Below are positions 1 through 7,460 of a stretch of DNA of 42,102 nt, piece after piece (the first letter of the stretch is position 1; the number at the start of each line of letters is the position of its first letter). A program made the position numbers and the translations under genes. Under the pieces are notes generated by a model. The model saw nothing but the letters and a program-made list of their open reading frames with translations, had not been told where the DNA came from and did not search any database. Source of the stretch: Guillardia theta CCMP2712 (lineage: Eukaryota > Cryptophyceae > Pyrenomonadales > Geminigeraceae); contig NW_005434556.1 in NCBI RefSeq assembly GCF_000315625.1, forward strand, positions 1 to 42,102, read 5' to 3'.

Positions 1-428
1 GGAACCTGCCAGGAAATAAGGAACCTGCCAGGAAATAAGGAACCTGCCAGGAAATAAGGAACCTGCCAGGAAATAAGGAACCTGCCAGGAAATAAGGAAC
101 CTGCCAGGAAATAAGGAACCTGCCAGGAAATAAGGAACCTGCCAGGAAATAAGGAACCTGCCAGGAAATAAGGAACCTGCCAGGAAATAAGGAACCTGCC
201 AGGAAATAAGGAACCTGCCAGGAAATAAGGAACCTGCCAGGAAATAAGGAACCTGCCAGGAAATAAGGAACCTGCCAGGAAATAAGGAACCTGCCAGGAA
301 ATAAGGAACCTGCCAGGAAATAAGGAACCTGCCAGGAAATAAGGAACCTGCCAGGAAATAAGGAACCTGCCAGGAAATAAGGAACCTGCCAGGAAATAAG
401 GAACCTGCCAGGAAATAAGGAACCTGCC
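1..428 (-). repeat. 19-bp tandem repeat, subfamily A (5' region of a further telomeric unit)
   Basis: About 22.5 perfect copies of GGAACCTGCCAGGAAATAA run from the window edge to the first telomere tract. The unit resembles the 19-bp repeat at 3132-3418 (shared GG..CCTGCC core and an AAATAA-like end), which lies just upstream of the gag-like ORF in the other units. I infer that this is the 5' repeat block of another, diverged unit whose ORF lies outside the window. Confidence 0.85.
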
Positions 429-470
429 AAACCCTAAACCCTAAACCCTAAACCCTAAACCCTAAACCCT
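429..470. repeat. Telomere-type repeat tract (AAACCCT)6
   Basis: Six copies of AAACCCT, the C-strand of TTTAGGG. The orientation puts the chromosome end to the left. The tract is interstitial in this window, lying between the 19-bp repeats and the AT-rich tail of unit 1. Confidence 0.93.
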
Positions 471-493
471 ATTATTATTATTATTATTATTAT
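471..493 (-). repeat. (ATT)n / (AAT)n tail of telomeric unit 1
   Basis: About 7.5 copies of ATT on the + strand. Read on the - strand it is an (AAT)n tail directly after ...AATAAACTCACAT, which contains an AATAAA-like signal. The same tail ends unit 2 (3471-3487) and the truncated copy at 22523-23074, so it marks the true 3' end of the element. Confidence 0.8.
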
Positions 494-656
494 GTGAGTT
501 TATTAGAATGCTAGAATGTTGCTCGGCCTCGTTGTGGGCTTATGCAATTTGATCCTAGTCTAAAGAGGCGCTCGAGCACTGGGAGTACACGGCCTACAAT
601 GCGAACCCTGCTTCTGAGGCGTCTTTCTACTTTCTACTTTTGCTGTCTTCTCTTGG

Positions 657-866
657 CTTCCTCAGCCTCAGTCAGGAGAGTTGCCTCTCCTCACCTTGGC
701 CTTCGGTCACCACCTACTCTACCTCCATTCAGCTTCCTCAGCCTCAGTCAGGAGAGTTGCCTCTCCTCACCTTGGCCTTCGGTCGCCACCTACTCCTCCT
801 CCATTCAGCTTCCTCAGCTTCAGTCAGGAGAGTTGCCTCTCCTCACCTTGGCCTTCGGTCGCCTCC
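657..866 (-). repeat. 76-bp tandem repeats in the 3' region of unit 1
   Basis: Almost three copies with a 76-bp period, starting at 657, 733 and 809 (CTTCCTCAGCCTCAGTCAGG... on the + strand). They lie between the ORF stop and the (AAT)n tail, in the presumed 3' untranslated region. The copy at 22523-23074 has related but more diverged repeats. Confidence 0.8.
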
Positions 867-893
867 ACCTTCTCTACTTACCTTGAGCTCAGC

Positions 894-3041
894 TCAAGCT
901 CGGTACGGGCTCGCCCCGTCTTCTTCCTCGCCCTCGCCTTGCTCTTCCTCCATGTCTTCCTCTTCTTCGCCATCTTCCCTCATCTCCACCCGCAGTCGGT
1001 CCTTCTTGTCCACCTTCAGCGAGCAGGCCAGCACATGCATCTCTGCGAATTTACTCAGTGCTATGAACAGGAAGCTAAGAGATCGACGCTCTATGTCGTC
1101 GCTCTCCGCCTCCTGCTCAAGCTCAGCAGCTGCCGTTGCCCGTGGCGAGAACGCGCTGCCCCTCCTTGCCTTCTTGCTCTCTCCTTGCACGCGAGTCCAG
1201 CGCTTGCTCTGCAGCCACTTCCCCAGCTTCTCCTTGAGAACGTTGCGCCCAACTCCCTGCTCCTCTGGCATCTTCGCCCACTCTCCCAGCGACATGAACT
1301 CCAGGCTCCCCGGAGAGTAGAAGGTGTCGTGGAGGTTGCCAACGGCCTTGTCCAGGACCAGCTTGATCGGCTCGCTCGTCCCCGCCTCGTTCAAAGAAGC
1401 TGCATCTTCGATGACTGCTGACAGCTCGCTGACGAGCTGCATGTCCTCTTGGCTTGACGGAGATGCTGCCTCCATTGTGATCCTCTCCAGGTCTGTAAAC
1501 TCCAGCCACTCTCCCTCGCTCTCCTCCTGTCGCTGCGCTGCGTCGCTGGTGCCCCGCTGACCAGCCGCCTCAGAGTCAGGCTCCTTGTCGAAGCCGACTG
1601 CTTCGAGCTTGGTTGCTGCGCCTTCGAGATAGAAGGGCAGCTCCTTCATCATGCGTCGAGCATCCTCCGTGGAGCCGAGGAGGATGCATAGCTTGGACCC
1701 GTTCCAGGACTTGGTGTTCAAATCCTCCTCCATGTCGATGCCTTCAACGTTGATCTCGAGCCTGTTAGCGATCTCCAACAAGACTCTCTTGACTCTTGCG
1801 ATAGACGTGTTGCCGCCGTTGCACAGCCCCTCCATCTCCTTCCTCGTGAAGCGACCAGATGCCGCCGTCGACTTGATGATGATCTTGATCTCCTTGCCGT
1901 CCTTGCCGCCTGCCTTCTTCTGCATCCTTGATGCCTTCTTCAACTTATTTCTGGACACAAAGCGATCAGCTGTCAACTCGACTGCGAGCGCCTCTCTGAT
2001 CTTCGGGTCCTCGCTGAACAGAGTCAGGTGTACTCCCTCCATCGCTTCGCTCTCTCGGAAAGCTCGAAATGCTGTATCATTCGCCTCTGGGCAGCTCGAG
2101 GAGACAATCCACTCCACCTCCCTCTGTCTCCAGATGACGTTGGCCCCTACAGCGATGAAGCCTTTCTGACCTAAGCCTTTGTGGACTTGCTGTCCTGGCG
2201 CCCCAGCGACCAGCATGCCTGCCAGCGGCTGGAGTTGGACCGCTGCAAGGGACTGGCGCAGCAGCTGATAGCGATAGACGGCAGCTATCTCAGCCGTTGT
2301 CATGCCGCCCAAGGTTAGCAGGTGAGTCAGCTCTGCCAAGCTGCCCCCTTTGCCCCAGGGTCCTCTCTTGGCTCGAATCTTGAAAGATCGATCGTGCACG
2401 ATGCTCACATGTACAGCTGTGAACTTGCGACCATCGATCGCGAAGTCCTCTCTTCCCTGCCAGAGCTTCTCCGCTTGTGCATTGCGGAGGAAGGAAACAG
2501 TCACCGGGATCTCCTCAGCACTCGCTATCTCGGGTCTATACGGAGCCTTCCACATGATTGCTTTACTCTCTTGCACTGAGTCTACGATCAGTCCGATCTC
2601 TTCAAATTTCTTCTTCAGCTTTTCTTCATGGTTGACATACACCGAGGAGATGCCCAGGAGAGTCATGGAGATGAAGGAAGTCACCTCGTTGCCTGCTGAG
2701 GCGGTGTATGTCTCGACCTTCTCTTTCTTGGCTTCTTCAATCTGCTGCATAAACCACTCTCTGGATGCGTCACTCCATCCAGTCATCGCTTCTTGCAGAA
2801 ACTCACGTCGTGCCTGCTGACATGTCGAGCGGATGGCTTCTGCGATAGCGTCGGGGGTGCATCCCTCCACAGCCTTGCAAGCCTGGGCTGTCCTGCTGTT
2901 CGGATAACGCTTCGCGAAGCTCTTCACCCTCTCGACGAGATCAGCTTCGAGGACAGAGGCATCCACAAGTCCGCTCTGCGTGTATTGGCATGATCTCCGA
3001 TACAGCAGGTTGCGAACATTTTCATCATACTGAAGAACCAT
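894..3041 (-). CDS. Gag/ORF1-like protein of telomeric unit 1
   Basis: A 715-aa reading frame counted from the first ATG (MVLQYDENV...). The frame stays open further upstream through the 19-bp repeats, so a non-ATG or spliced start is possible. The protein is charged and mostly soluble, with no CCHC knuckle and no polymerase motif. A basic segment (KKAGGKDGKEIK) precedes an alpha/beta-looking stretch. The C-terminus has a conserved block (RRGSAFSPR ... LSFLFIALSKF) followed by an acidic EEEEDMEEEQGEGEEE tail. That block is homologous to the ORF1 fragment at 15256-15669 (RRNSAFAPK ... LLFIALNKF), upstream of a LINE protease/endonuclease. I infer an RNA-binding, ORF1/Gag-type role; no function is demonstrated. 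Confidence 0.72.
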   Translation of the reverse strand: MVLQYDENVRNLLYRRSCQYTQSGLVDASVLEADLVERVKSFAKRYPNSRTAQACKAVEGCTPDAIAEAIRSTCQQARREFLQEAMTGWSDASREWFMQQIEEAKKEKVETYTASAGNEVTSFISMTLLGISSVYVNHEEKLKKKFEEIGLIVDSVQESKAIMWKAPYRPEIASAEEIPVTVSFLRNAQAEKLWQGREDFAIDGRKFTAVHVSIVHDRSFKIRAKRGPWGKGGSLAELTHLLTLGGMTTAEIAAVYRYQLLRQSLAAVQLQPLAGMLVAGAPGQQVHKGLGQKGFIAVGANVIWRQREVEWIVSSSCPEANDTAFRAFRESEAMEGVHLTLFSEDPKIREALAVELTADRFVSRNKLKKASRMQKKAGGKDGKEIKIIIKSTAASGRFTRKEMEGLCNGGNTSIARVKRVLLEIANRLEINVEGIDMEEDLNTKSWNGSKLCILLGSTEDARRMMKELPFYLEGAATKLEAVGFDKEPDSEAAGQRGTSDAAQRQEESEGEWLEFTDLERITMEAASPSSQEDMQLVSELSAVIEDAASLNEAGTSEPIKLVLDKAVGNLHDTFYSPGSLEFMSLGEWAKMPEEQGVGRNVLKEKLGKWLQSKRWTRVQGESKKARRGSAFSPRATAAAELEQEAESDDIERRSLSFLFIALSKFAEMHVLACSLKVDKKDRLRVEMREDGEEEEDMEEEQGEGEEEDGASPYRA

Positions 3042-3131
3042 ACTTAGAAAGCTATTTGAAGTATACAAACCTCTTGCTTGCAGCTTCCTTGGCGCCCTGG
3101 CGGCTTCCCCTACACCTGACGAGGAGCCATG

Positions 3132-3418
3132 CTGCCGAAAATAACGGCGCCTGCCGAAAATAACGGCGCCTGCCGAAAATAACGGCGCCTGCCGAAAATA
3201 ACGGCGCCTGCCGAAAATAACGGCGCCTGCCGAAAATAACGGCGCCTGCCGAAAATAACGGCGCCTGCCGAAAATAACGGCGCCTGCCGAAAATAACGGC
3301 GCCTGCCGAAAATAACGGCGCCTGCCGAAAATAACGGCGCCTGCCGAAAATAACGGCGCCTGCCGAAAATAACGGCGCCTGCCGAAAATAACGGCGCCTG
3401 CCGAAAATAACGGCGCCT
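3132..3418 (-). repeat. 19-bp tandem repeat, subfamily B (5' region of unit 1)
   Basis: About 15 near-perfect copies of CTGCCGAAAATAACGGCGC between the leader of the unit 1 ORF and the next telomere tract. Because 19 is not a multiple of 3 and no stop occurs in one - frame, the array can be read through as a 19-residue repeat in frame with the ORF. A promoter/5'UTR repeat is the simpler reading. Confidence 0.88.
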
Positions 3419-3470
3419 CCTAAACCCTAAACCCTAAACCCTAAACCCTAAACCCTAAACCCTAAACCCT
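3419..3470. repeat. Telomere-type repeat tract between units 1 and 2
   Basis: CCTAAA followed by about 6.5 further AAACCCT copies, in the same orientation as 429-470. An ATT tract (3471-3487), the tail of unit 2, follows directly. Confidence 0.93.
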
Positions 3471-3650
3471 ATTATTATTATTATTATGTGAGTTTATTAG
3501 AATGCTAGAATGTTGCTCGGCCTCGTTGTGGGCTTATGCAATTTGATCCTAGTCTAAAGAGGCGCTCGAGCACTGGGAGTACACGGCCTACAATGCGAAC
3601 CCTGCTTCTGAGGCGTCTTTCTACTCTCTACTTCTGCTGTCTTCTCTTGG

Positions 3651-3860
3651 CTTCCTCAGCCTCAGTCAGGAGAGTTGCCTCTCCTCACCTTGGCCTTCGG
3701 TCACCACCTACTCTACCTCCATTCAGCTTCCTCAGCCTCAGTCAGAAGAGTTGCCTCTCCTCACCTTGGCCTTCGGTCGCCACCTACTCCTCCTCCATTC
3801 AGCTTCCTCAGCCTCAGTCAGGAGAGTTGCCTCTCCTCACCTTGGCCTTCGGTCGCCTCC
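3651..3860 (-). repeat. 76-bp tandem repeats in the 3' region of unit 2
   Basis: Same 76-bp period and position relative to the ORF as 657-866, offset by 2,994 bp. Confidence 0.8.
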
Positions 3861-3968
3861 ACCTTCTCTACTTACCTTGAGCTCAGCTCAAGCTCGGTAC
3901 GGGCTCGCCCCGTCTTCTTCCTCGCCCTCGCCTTGCTCTTCCTCCATGTCTTCCTCTTCTTCGCCATC

Positions 3969-6035
3969 TTACCTCATCTCCACCCGCAGTCGGTCCTTCT
4001 TGTCCACCTTCAGCGAGCAGGCCAGCACATGCATCTCTGCGAATTTACTCAGTGCTATGAACAGGAAGCTAAGAGATCGACGCTCTATGTCGTCGCTCTC
4101 CGCCTCCTGCTCAAGCTCAGCAGCTGCCGTTGCCCGTGGCGAGAACGCGCTGCCCCTCCTTGCCTTCTTGCTCTCTCCTTGCACGCGAGTCCAGCGCTTG
4201 CTCTGCAGCCACTTCCCCAGCTTCTCCTTGAGAACGTTGCGCCCAACTCCCTGCTCCTCTGGCATCTTCGCCCACTCTCCCAGCGACATGAACTCCAGGC
4301 TCCCCGGAGAGTAGAACGTGTCGTGGAGGTTGCCAACGGCCTTGTCCAGGACCAGCTTGATCGGCTCGCTAGTCCCCGCCTCGTTCAAAGAAGCTGCATC
4401 TTCGATGACTGCTGACAGCTCGCTGACGAGCTGCATGTCCTCTTGGCTTGACGGAGATGCTGCCTCCATTGTGATCCTCTCCAGTTCTGTAAACTCCAGC
4501 CACTCTCCCTCGCTCTCCTCCTGCCGCTGCGCTGCGTCGCTGGTGCCCCGCTGACCAGCCGCCTCAGAGTCAGGCTCCTTGTCGAAGCCGACTGCTTCGA
4601 GCTTGGTTGCTGCGCCTTCGAGATAGAAGGGCAGCTCCTTCATCATGCGTCGAGCATCCTCCGTGGAGCCGAGGAGGATGCATAGCTTGGACCCGTTCCA
4701 GGACTTGGTGTTCAAATCCTCCTCCATGTCGATGCCTTCAACGTTGATCTCGAGCCTGTTAGCGATCTCCAACAAGACTCTCTTGACTCTTGCGATAGAC
4801 GTGTTGCCGCCGTTGCACAGCCCCTCCATCTCCTTCCTCGTGAAGCGACCAGATGCCGCCGTCGACTTGATGATGATCTTGATCTCCTTGCCGTCCTTGC
4901 CGCCTGCCTTCTTCTGCCTCCTTGATGCCTTCTTCAACTTATTTCTGGACACAAAGCGATCAGCTGTCAACTCGACTGCGAGCGCCTCTCTGATCTTCGG
5001 GTCCTCGCTGAACAGAGTCAGGTGTACTCCCTCCATCGCTTCGCTCTCTCGGAAAGCTCGAAATGCTGTATCATTCGCCTCTGGGCAGCTCGAGGAGACG
5101 ATCCACTCCACCTCCCTCTGTCTCCAGATGACGTTGGCCCCTACAGCGATGAAGCCTTTCTGACCTAAGCCTTTGTGGACTTGCTGTCCTGGCGCCCCAG
5201 CGACCAGCATGCCTGCCAGCGGCTGGAGTTGGACCGCTGCAAGGGACTGGCGCAGCAGCTGATAGCGATAGACGGCAGCTATCTCAGCCGTTGTCATGCC
5301 GCCCAAGGTTAGCAGGTGAGTCAGCTCTGCCAAGCTGCCCCCTTTGCCCCAGGGTCCTCTCTTGGCTCGAATCTTGAAAGATCGATCGTGCACGATGCTC
5401 ACATGTACAGCTGTGAACTTGCGACCATCGATCGCGAAGTCCTCTCTTCCCTGCCAGAGCTTCTCCGCTTGTGCATTGCGGAGGAAGGAAACAGTCACCG
5501 GGATCTCCTCAGCACTCGCTATCTCGGGTCTATACGGAGCCTTCCACATGATTGCTTTACTCTCTTGCACTGAGTCTACGATCAGTCCGATCTCTTCAAA
5601 TTTCTTCTTCAGCTTTTCTTCATGGTTGACATACACCGAGGAGATGCCCAGGAGAGTCATGGAGATGAAGGAAGTCACCTCGTTGCCTGCTGAGGCGGTG
5701 TATGTCTCGACCTTCTCCTTCTTGGCTTCTTCAATCTGCTGCATAAACCACTCTCTGGATGCGTCACTCCATCCAGTCATCGCTTCTTGCAGAAGCTCAC
5801 GTCGTGCCTGCTGACATGTCGAGCGGATGGCTTCTGCGATAGCGTCGGGGGTGCATCCCTCCACAGCCTTGCAAGCCTGGGCTGTCCTGCTGTTCGGATA
5901 ACGCTTCGCGAAGCTCTTCACCCTCTCGACGAGATCAGCTTCGAGGACAGAGGCATCCACAAGTCCGCTCTGCGTGTATTGGCATGATCTCCGATACAGC
6001 AGGTTGCGAACATTTTCATCATACTGAAGAACCAT
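3969..6035 (-). CDS. Gag/ORF1-like protein of telomeric unit 2 (C-terminally shortened)
   Basis: A 688-aa frame from the ATG equivalent to that of unit 1. It differs from unit 1 at only a few residues (for example FLQEA to LLQEA, SRMQ to SRRQ, FTDLE to FTELE). A single C-to-A change on the + strand near 3971 (CTTCCCTC in unit 1, CTTACCTC here) creates a TAA stop, removing the acidic tail that unit 1 retains. The frame is also open upstream to 6194, but that stretch runs through telomere repeats and is probably not translated. The function is inferred only by homology to the LINE ORF1 fragment at 15256-15669. Confidence 0.7.
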   Translation of the reverse strand: MVLQYDENVRNLLYRRSCQYTQSGLVDASVLEADLVERVKSFAKRYPNSRTAQACKAVEGCTPDAIAEAIRSTCQQARRELLQEAMTGWSDASREWFMQQIEEAKKEKVETYTASAGNEVTSFISMTLLGISSVYVNHEEKLKKKFEEIGLIVDSVQESKAIMWKAPYRPEIASAEEIPVTVSFLRNAQAEKLWQGREDFAIDGRKFTAVHVSIVHDRSFKIRAKRGPWGKGGSLAELTHLLTLGGMTTAEIAAVYRYQLLRQSLAAVQLQPLAGMLVAGAPGQQVHKGLGQKGFIAVGANVIWRQREVEWIVSSSCPEANDTAFRAFRESEAMEGVHLTLFSEDPKIREALAVELTADRFVSRNKLKKASRRQKKAGGKDGKEIKIIIKSTAASGRFTRKEMEGLCNGGNTSIARVKRVLLEIANRLEINVEGIDMEEDLNTKSWNGSKLCILLGSTEDARRMMKELPFYLEGAATKLEAVGFDKEPDSEAAGQRGTSDAAQRQEESEGEWLEFTELERITMEAASPSSQEDMQLVSELSAVIEDAASLNEAGTSEPIKLVLDKAVGNLHDTFYSPGSLEFMSLGEWAKMPEEQGVGRNVLKEKLGKWLQSKRWTRVQGESKKARRGSAFSPRATAAAELEQEAESDDIERRSLSFLFIALSKFAEMHVLACSLKVDKKDRLRVEMR

Positions 6036-6155
6036 ACTTAGAAAGCTATTTGAAGTATACAAACCTCTCGCTTGCAGCTTCCTTGGCGCCCTGGCGGCTT
6101 CCCCTACACCTGACGAGGAGCCATGCTGCCGAAAATAACGGCGCCTGCCGAAAAT

Positions 6156-6173
6156 AACCCTAAACCCTAAACC
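6156..6173. repeat. Innermost interstitial telomere tract at the array/unique junction
   Basis: AACCCTAAACCCTAAACC follows 1.6 copies of the 19-bp repeat and is followed directly by unique sequence (ATCTTGAAAACAACACC). This looks like an old chromosome end: telomere repeats joined to unique DNA, later invaded by the element. Confidence 0.8.
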
Positions 6174-6363
6174 ATCTTGAAAACAACACCACATTGATAG
6201 AAAGAACTATTGATGAAAGAATAGCTGAACTAAGGGCATTTCCATTACAAGAAGTGTATGCAAAAGACAGGGGACCGAACCATGAAACGACGCGTTTGCT
6301 TACCGGGGACAGGACTGATACGAAACTGCGCATCAATCTTTGTATTCCAAGCCATTTTTGTAT
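6174..6363. other. Unique spacer between telomeric array and receptor-like gene
   Basis: About 190 bp with no supported gene. It begins at the telomere junction and ends at the stop codon of the Cys-rich exon on the - strand. Whether it is a 3'UTR or what remains of a truncated gene cannot be decided from sequence. Confidence 0.5.
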
Positions 6364-7008
6364 CTAAACGTAAGAAATCGGGCAGACAAAGTTTTCCGGG
6401 CAGGTCTGGCACTGCCCGTCCACTTCGTAGTAACCAGAGCTGCAGACGCAGCCGTCTATAGCGGTGGTGTTCGGCCTGGAGGTGCGCGGCGCAGGGCACT
6501 GCTTGCAGGTCGTCTGTCTGGATTCGTCTTGATATTCGCCGACACCGCACTGATCACACGTCAGATAGTTTCCAATGATCCCTTTGAAGCCCGGCGGACA
6601 GTCGTAGCAGGTCGAAAAGCCAGCGTAAGGAGCTATGGTGGCCGTCTGGCACGTCTTGCAGGCCAGCTGCCCACTCTGGTCGCTGTACTTGCCAGCTTCG
6701 CACGGAAGGCAGTGGGAAAGACGGCTGTTTCCAGTGGCATTGCTGTACGTGCCGGGCGGGCAGGGAAAGAGGTAGTTGGACGATACAACGCCATGGCACT
6801 GGTAGCAGACGCCGGCGCTCGCATTGCCGCAACCCGCCCGGAACTGGTTGGCCGAACAAGCATCGCACTTCTTGCAGACGCCGCCGGACGACGCGCTGCA
6901 GCCGTCGCTGTAGTAGCCGGAAGGGCAGGCGGTGATCGCCGGGCAGGGCCAGCATTGCGGCCATCGGTAGTAGTAGCCGTCAGGGCAGGAGGGCAGGGAG
7001 AATGATAT
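6364..7008 (-). CDS. Cys-rich (GCC2/GCC3, TNFR-like) C-terminal exon of the surface-protein gene
   Basis: About 214 aa of repeated extracellular-type modules: SCPDGYYY, CPPGTYSNATG, CLPCEAGKYSDQSG, DCPPGFKGIIG, CGVGEYQDES and CVCSSGYYEVDGQC. They match the GCC2/GCC3 (ephrin-receptor-like) cysteine pattern found in secreted and cell-surface proteins. A frame starting with a hydrophobic stretch at 7071 could suggest a separate signal-peptide protein. However, a good acceptor (TTTTATTAAG at 7009) and a donor after CPAGFYCPQ (7133) give a 125-nt intron, phase 0 on both sides. I therefore treat this as the last exon of the upstream gene. The stop falls at ...CPISYV, 190 bp from the telomere junction, so the original 3' end may be lost. 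Confidence 0.7.
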   Translation of the reverse strand: MSFSLPSCPDGYYYRWPQCWPCPAITACPSGYYSDGCSASSGGVCKKCDACSANQFRAGCGNASAGVCYQCHGVVSSNYLFPCPPGTYSNATGNSRLSHCLPCEAGKYSDQSGQLACKTCQTATIAPYAGFSTCYDCPPGFKGIIGNYLTCDQCGVGEYQDESRQTTCKQCPAPRTSRPNTTAIDGCVCSSGYYEVDGQCQTCPENFVCPISYV

Positions 7009-7133
7009 CTTAATAAAACAATGACAAAAGAAGAGGATAAGAAAAAGACCCTTCATTTCTTTGAAAAACATTTATTCGGAACACTTACGACTGAAATACA
7101 CCGTCTACCAGCTAGATCAGTTCAACCACACAC

Positions 7134-7460
7134 CTGCGGGCAGTAGAATCCGGCGGGGCAGATGTCGCAGCTATAGACATCCTTCCGGTAGTAGCCCGCA
7201 AAGCACGCGCAGTGCCCAACGCTCTTCGCACCGAAGCTGGAAGTGCTGTTCGAAGGGCAGGGCTTGCAGACGAAGCCATCATCCGAATACAGCCCAGGCA
7301 TGCAGGCCATGCACTGCCCGTAGTAAGACTGGTCCCCCGCACCGCAAAGCGCGCAGGAAGGAAGGTTGTCGTTCGCGTCGTAGTAGTCCGTCACCCCGTT
7401 CGCGTTCGAATCCATATGGTGCGATGATACGCCCCACTTCTCGCTAAGGTAGCGATGGAC
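7134..7460 (-). CDS. Surface-protein gene: end of LamG-like domain, Ca-binding-like loop and Cys-rich module
   Basis: The frame reads RYLSEKWGV, the usual last strand of a concanavalin/LamG-like domain, then DSNANGVTDYYDAND, an acidic loop like thrombospondin-3 or dockerin calcium loops. Cys-rich modules follow (LPSCALCGAG, CMACMPGLYSDDG, CACFAGYYRKD, CDICPAGFYCPQ). It is one frame away from the large ORF upstream. One missing base in the CC run at 7460-7461 (+ strand) explains the shift, since adding it back lets LSKLQ continue into RYLSEKWG. The cause could be a real mutation or an assembly error. A phase-0 donor at 7133 leads to the exon at 7008. Confidence 0.65.

Larger units (their letters stand above)
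471..3418 (-). mobile_element. Telomeric gag-only retroelement-like unit 1
   Basis: On the - strand the order is 19-bp tandem repeats (3418-3132), a short leader, one long ORF (3041-894), a 3' region with three 76-bp repeats, an AATAAA-like motif and an (AAT)n tail that abuts telomere repeats. No reverse transcriptase or endonuclease is present. Unit 2 repeats this arrangement in the same orientation at almost identical sequence, with telomere repeats between them. The ORF C-terminus matches ORF1 of the LINE relic at 12653-15669, so I read it as a non-autonomous non-LTR-type element inserted in telomere repeats. A tandemly amplified subtelomeric gene is the alternative. Confidence 0.7.
3471..6156 (-). 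mobile_element. Telomeric gag-only retroelement-like unit 2
   Basis: Almost identical to unit 1 over the leader, ORF, 76-bp repeats (3651-3860) and tail. Its 5' repeat block is reduced to about 1.6 copies (6125-6156), which run straight into a short telomere tract. Only a few substitutions separate the two ORFs, so duplication or insertion was recent. It is the innermost unit; unique sequence begins at 6174. Confidence 0.7.

Noticed and set aside
1-428. CRISPR array
   Set aside because: Direct 19-bp repeats have no spacers and lie next to eukaryotic telomere repeats.
6036-6194. N-terminal extension of the unit 2 ORF to an ATG at 6194
   Set aside because: It reads through telomere repeats into unique DNA and is absent from unit 1.
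6364-7071. Separate small secreted protein starting MFFKEMKGLFLILFF
   Set aside because: The hydrophobic start lies in the pyrimidine tract of an intron; the 7133-7009 intron joins the Cys-rich exon to the upstream gene in phase 0.
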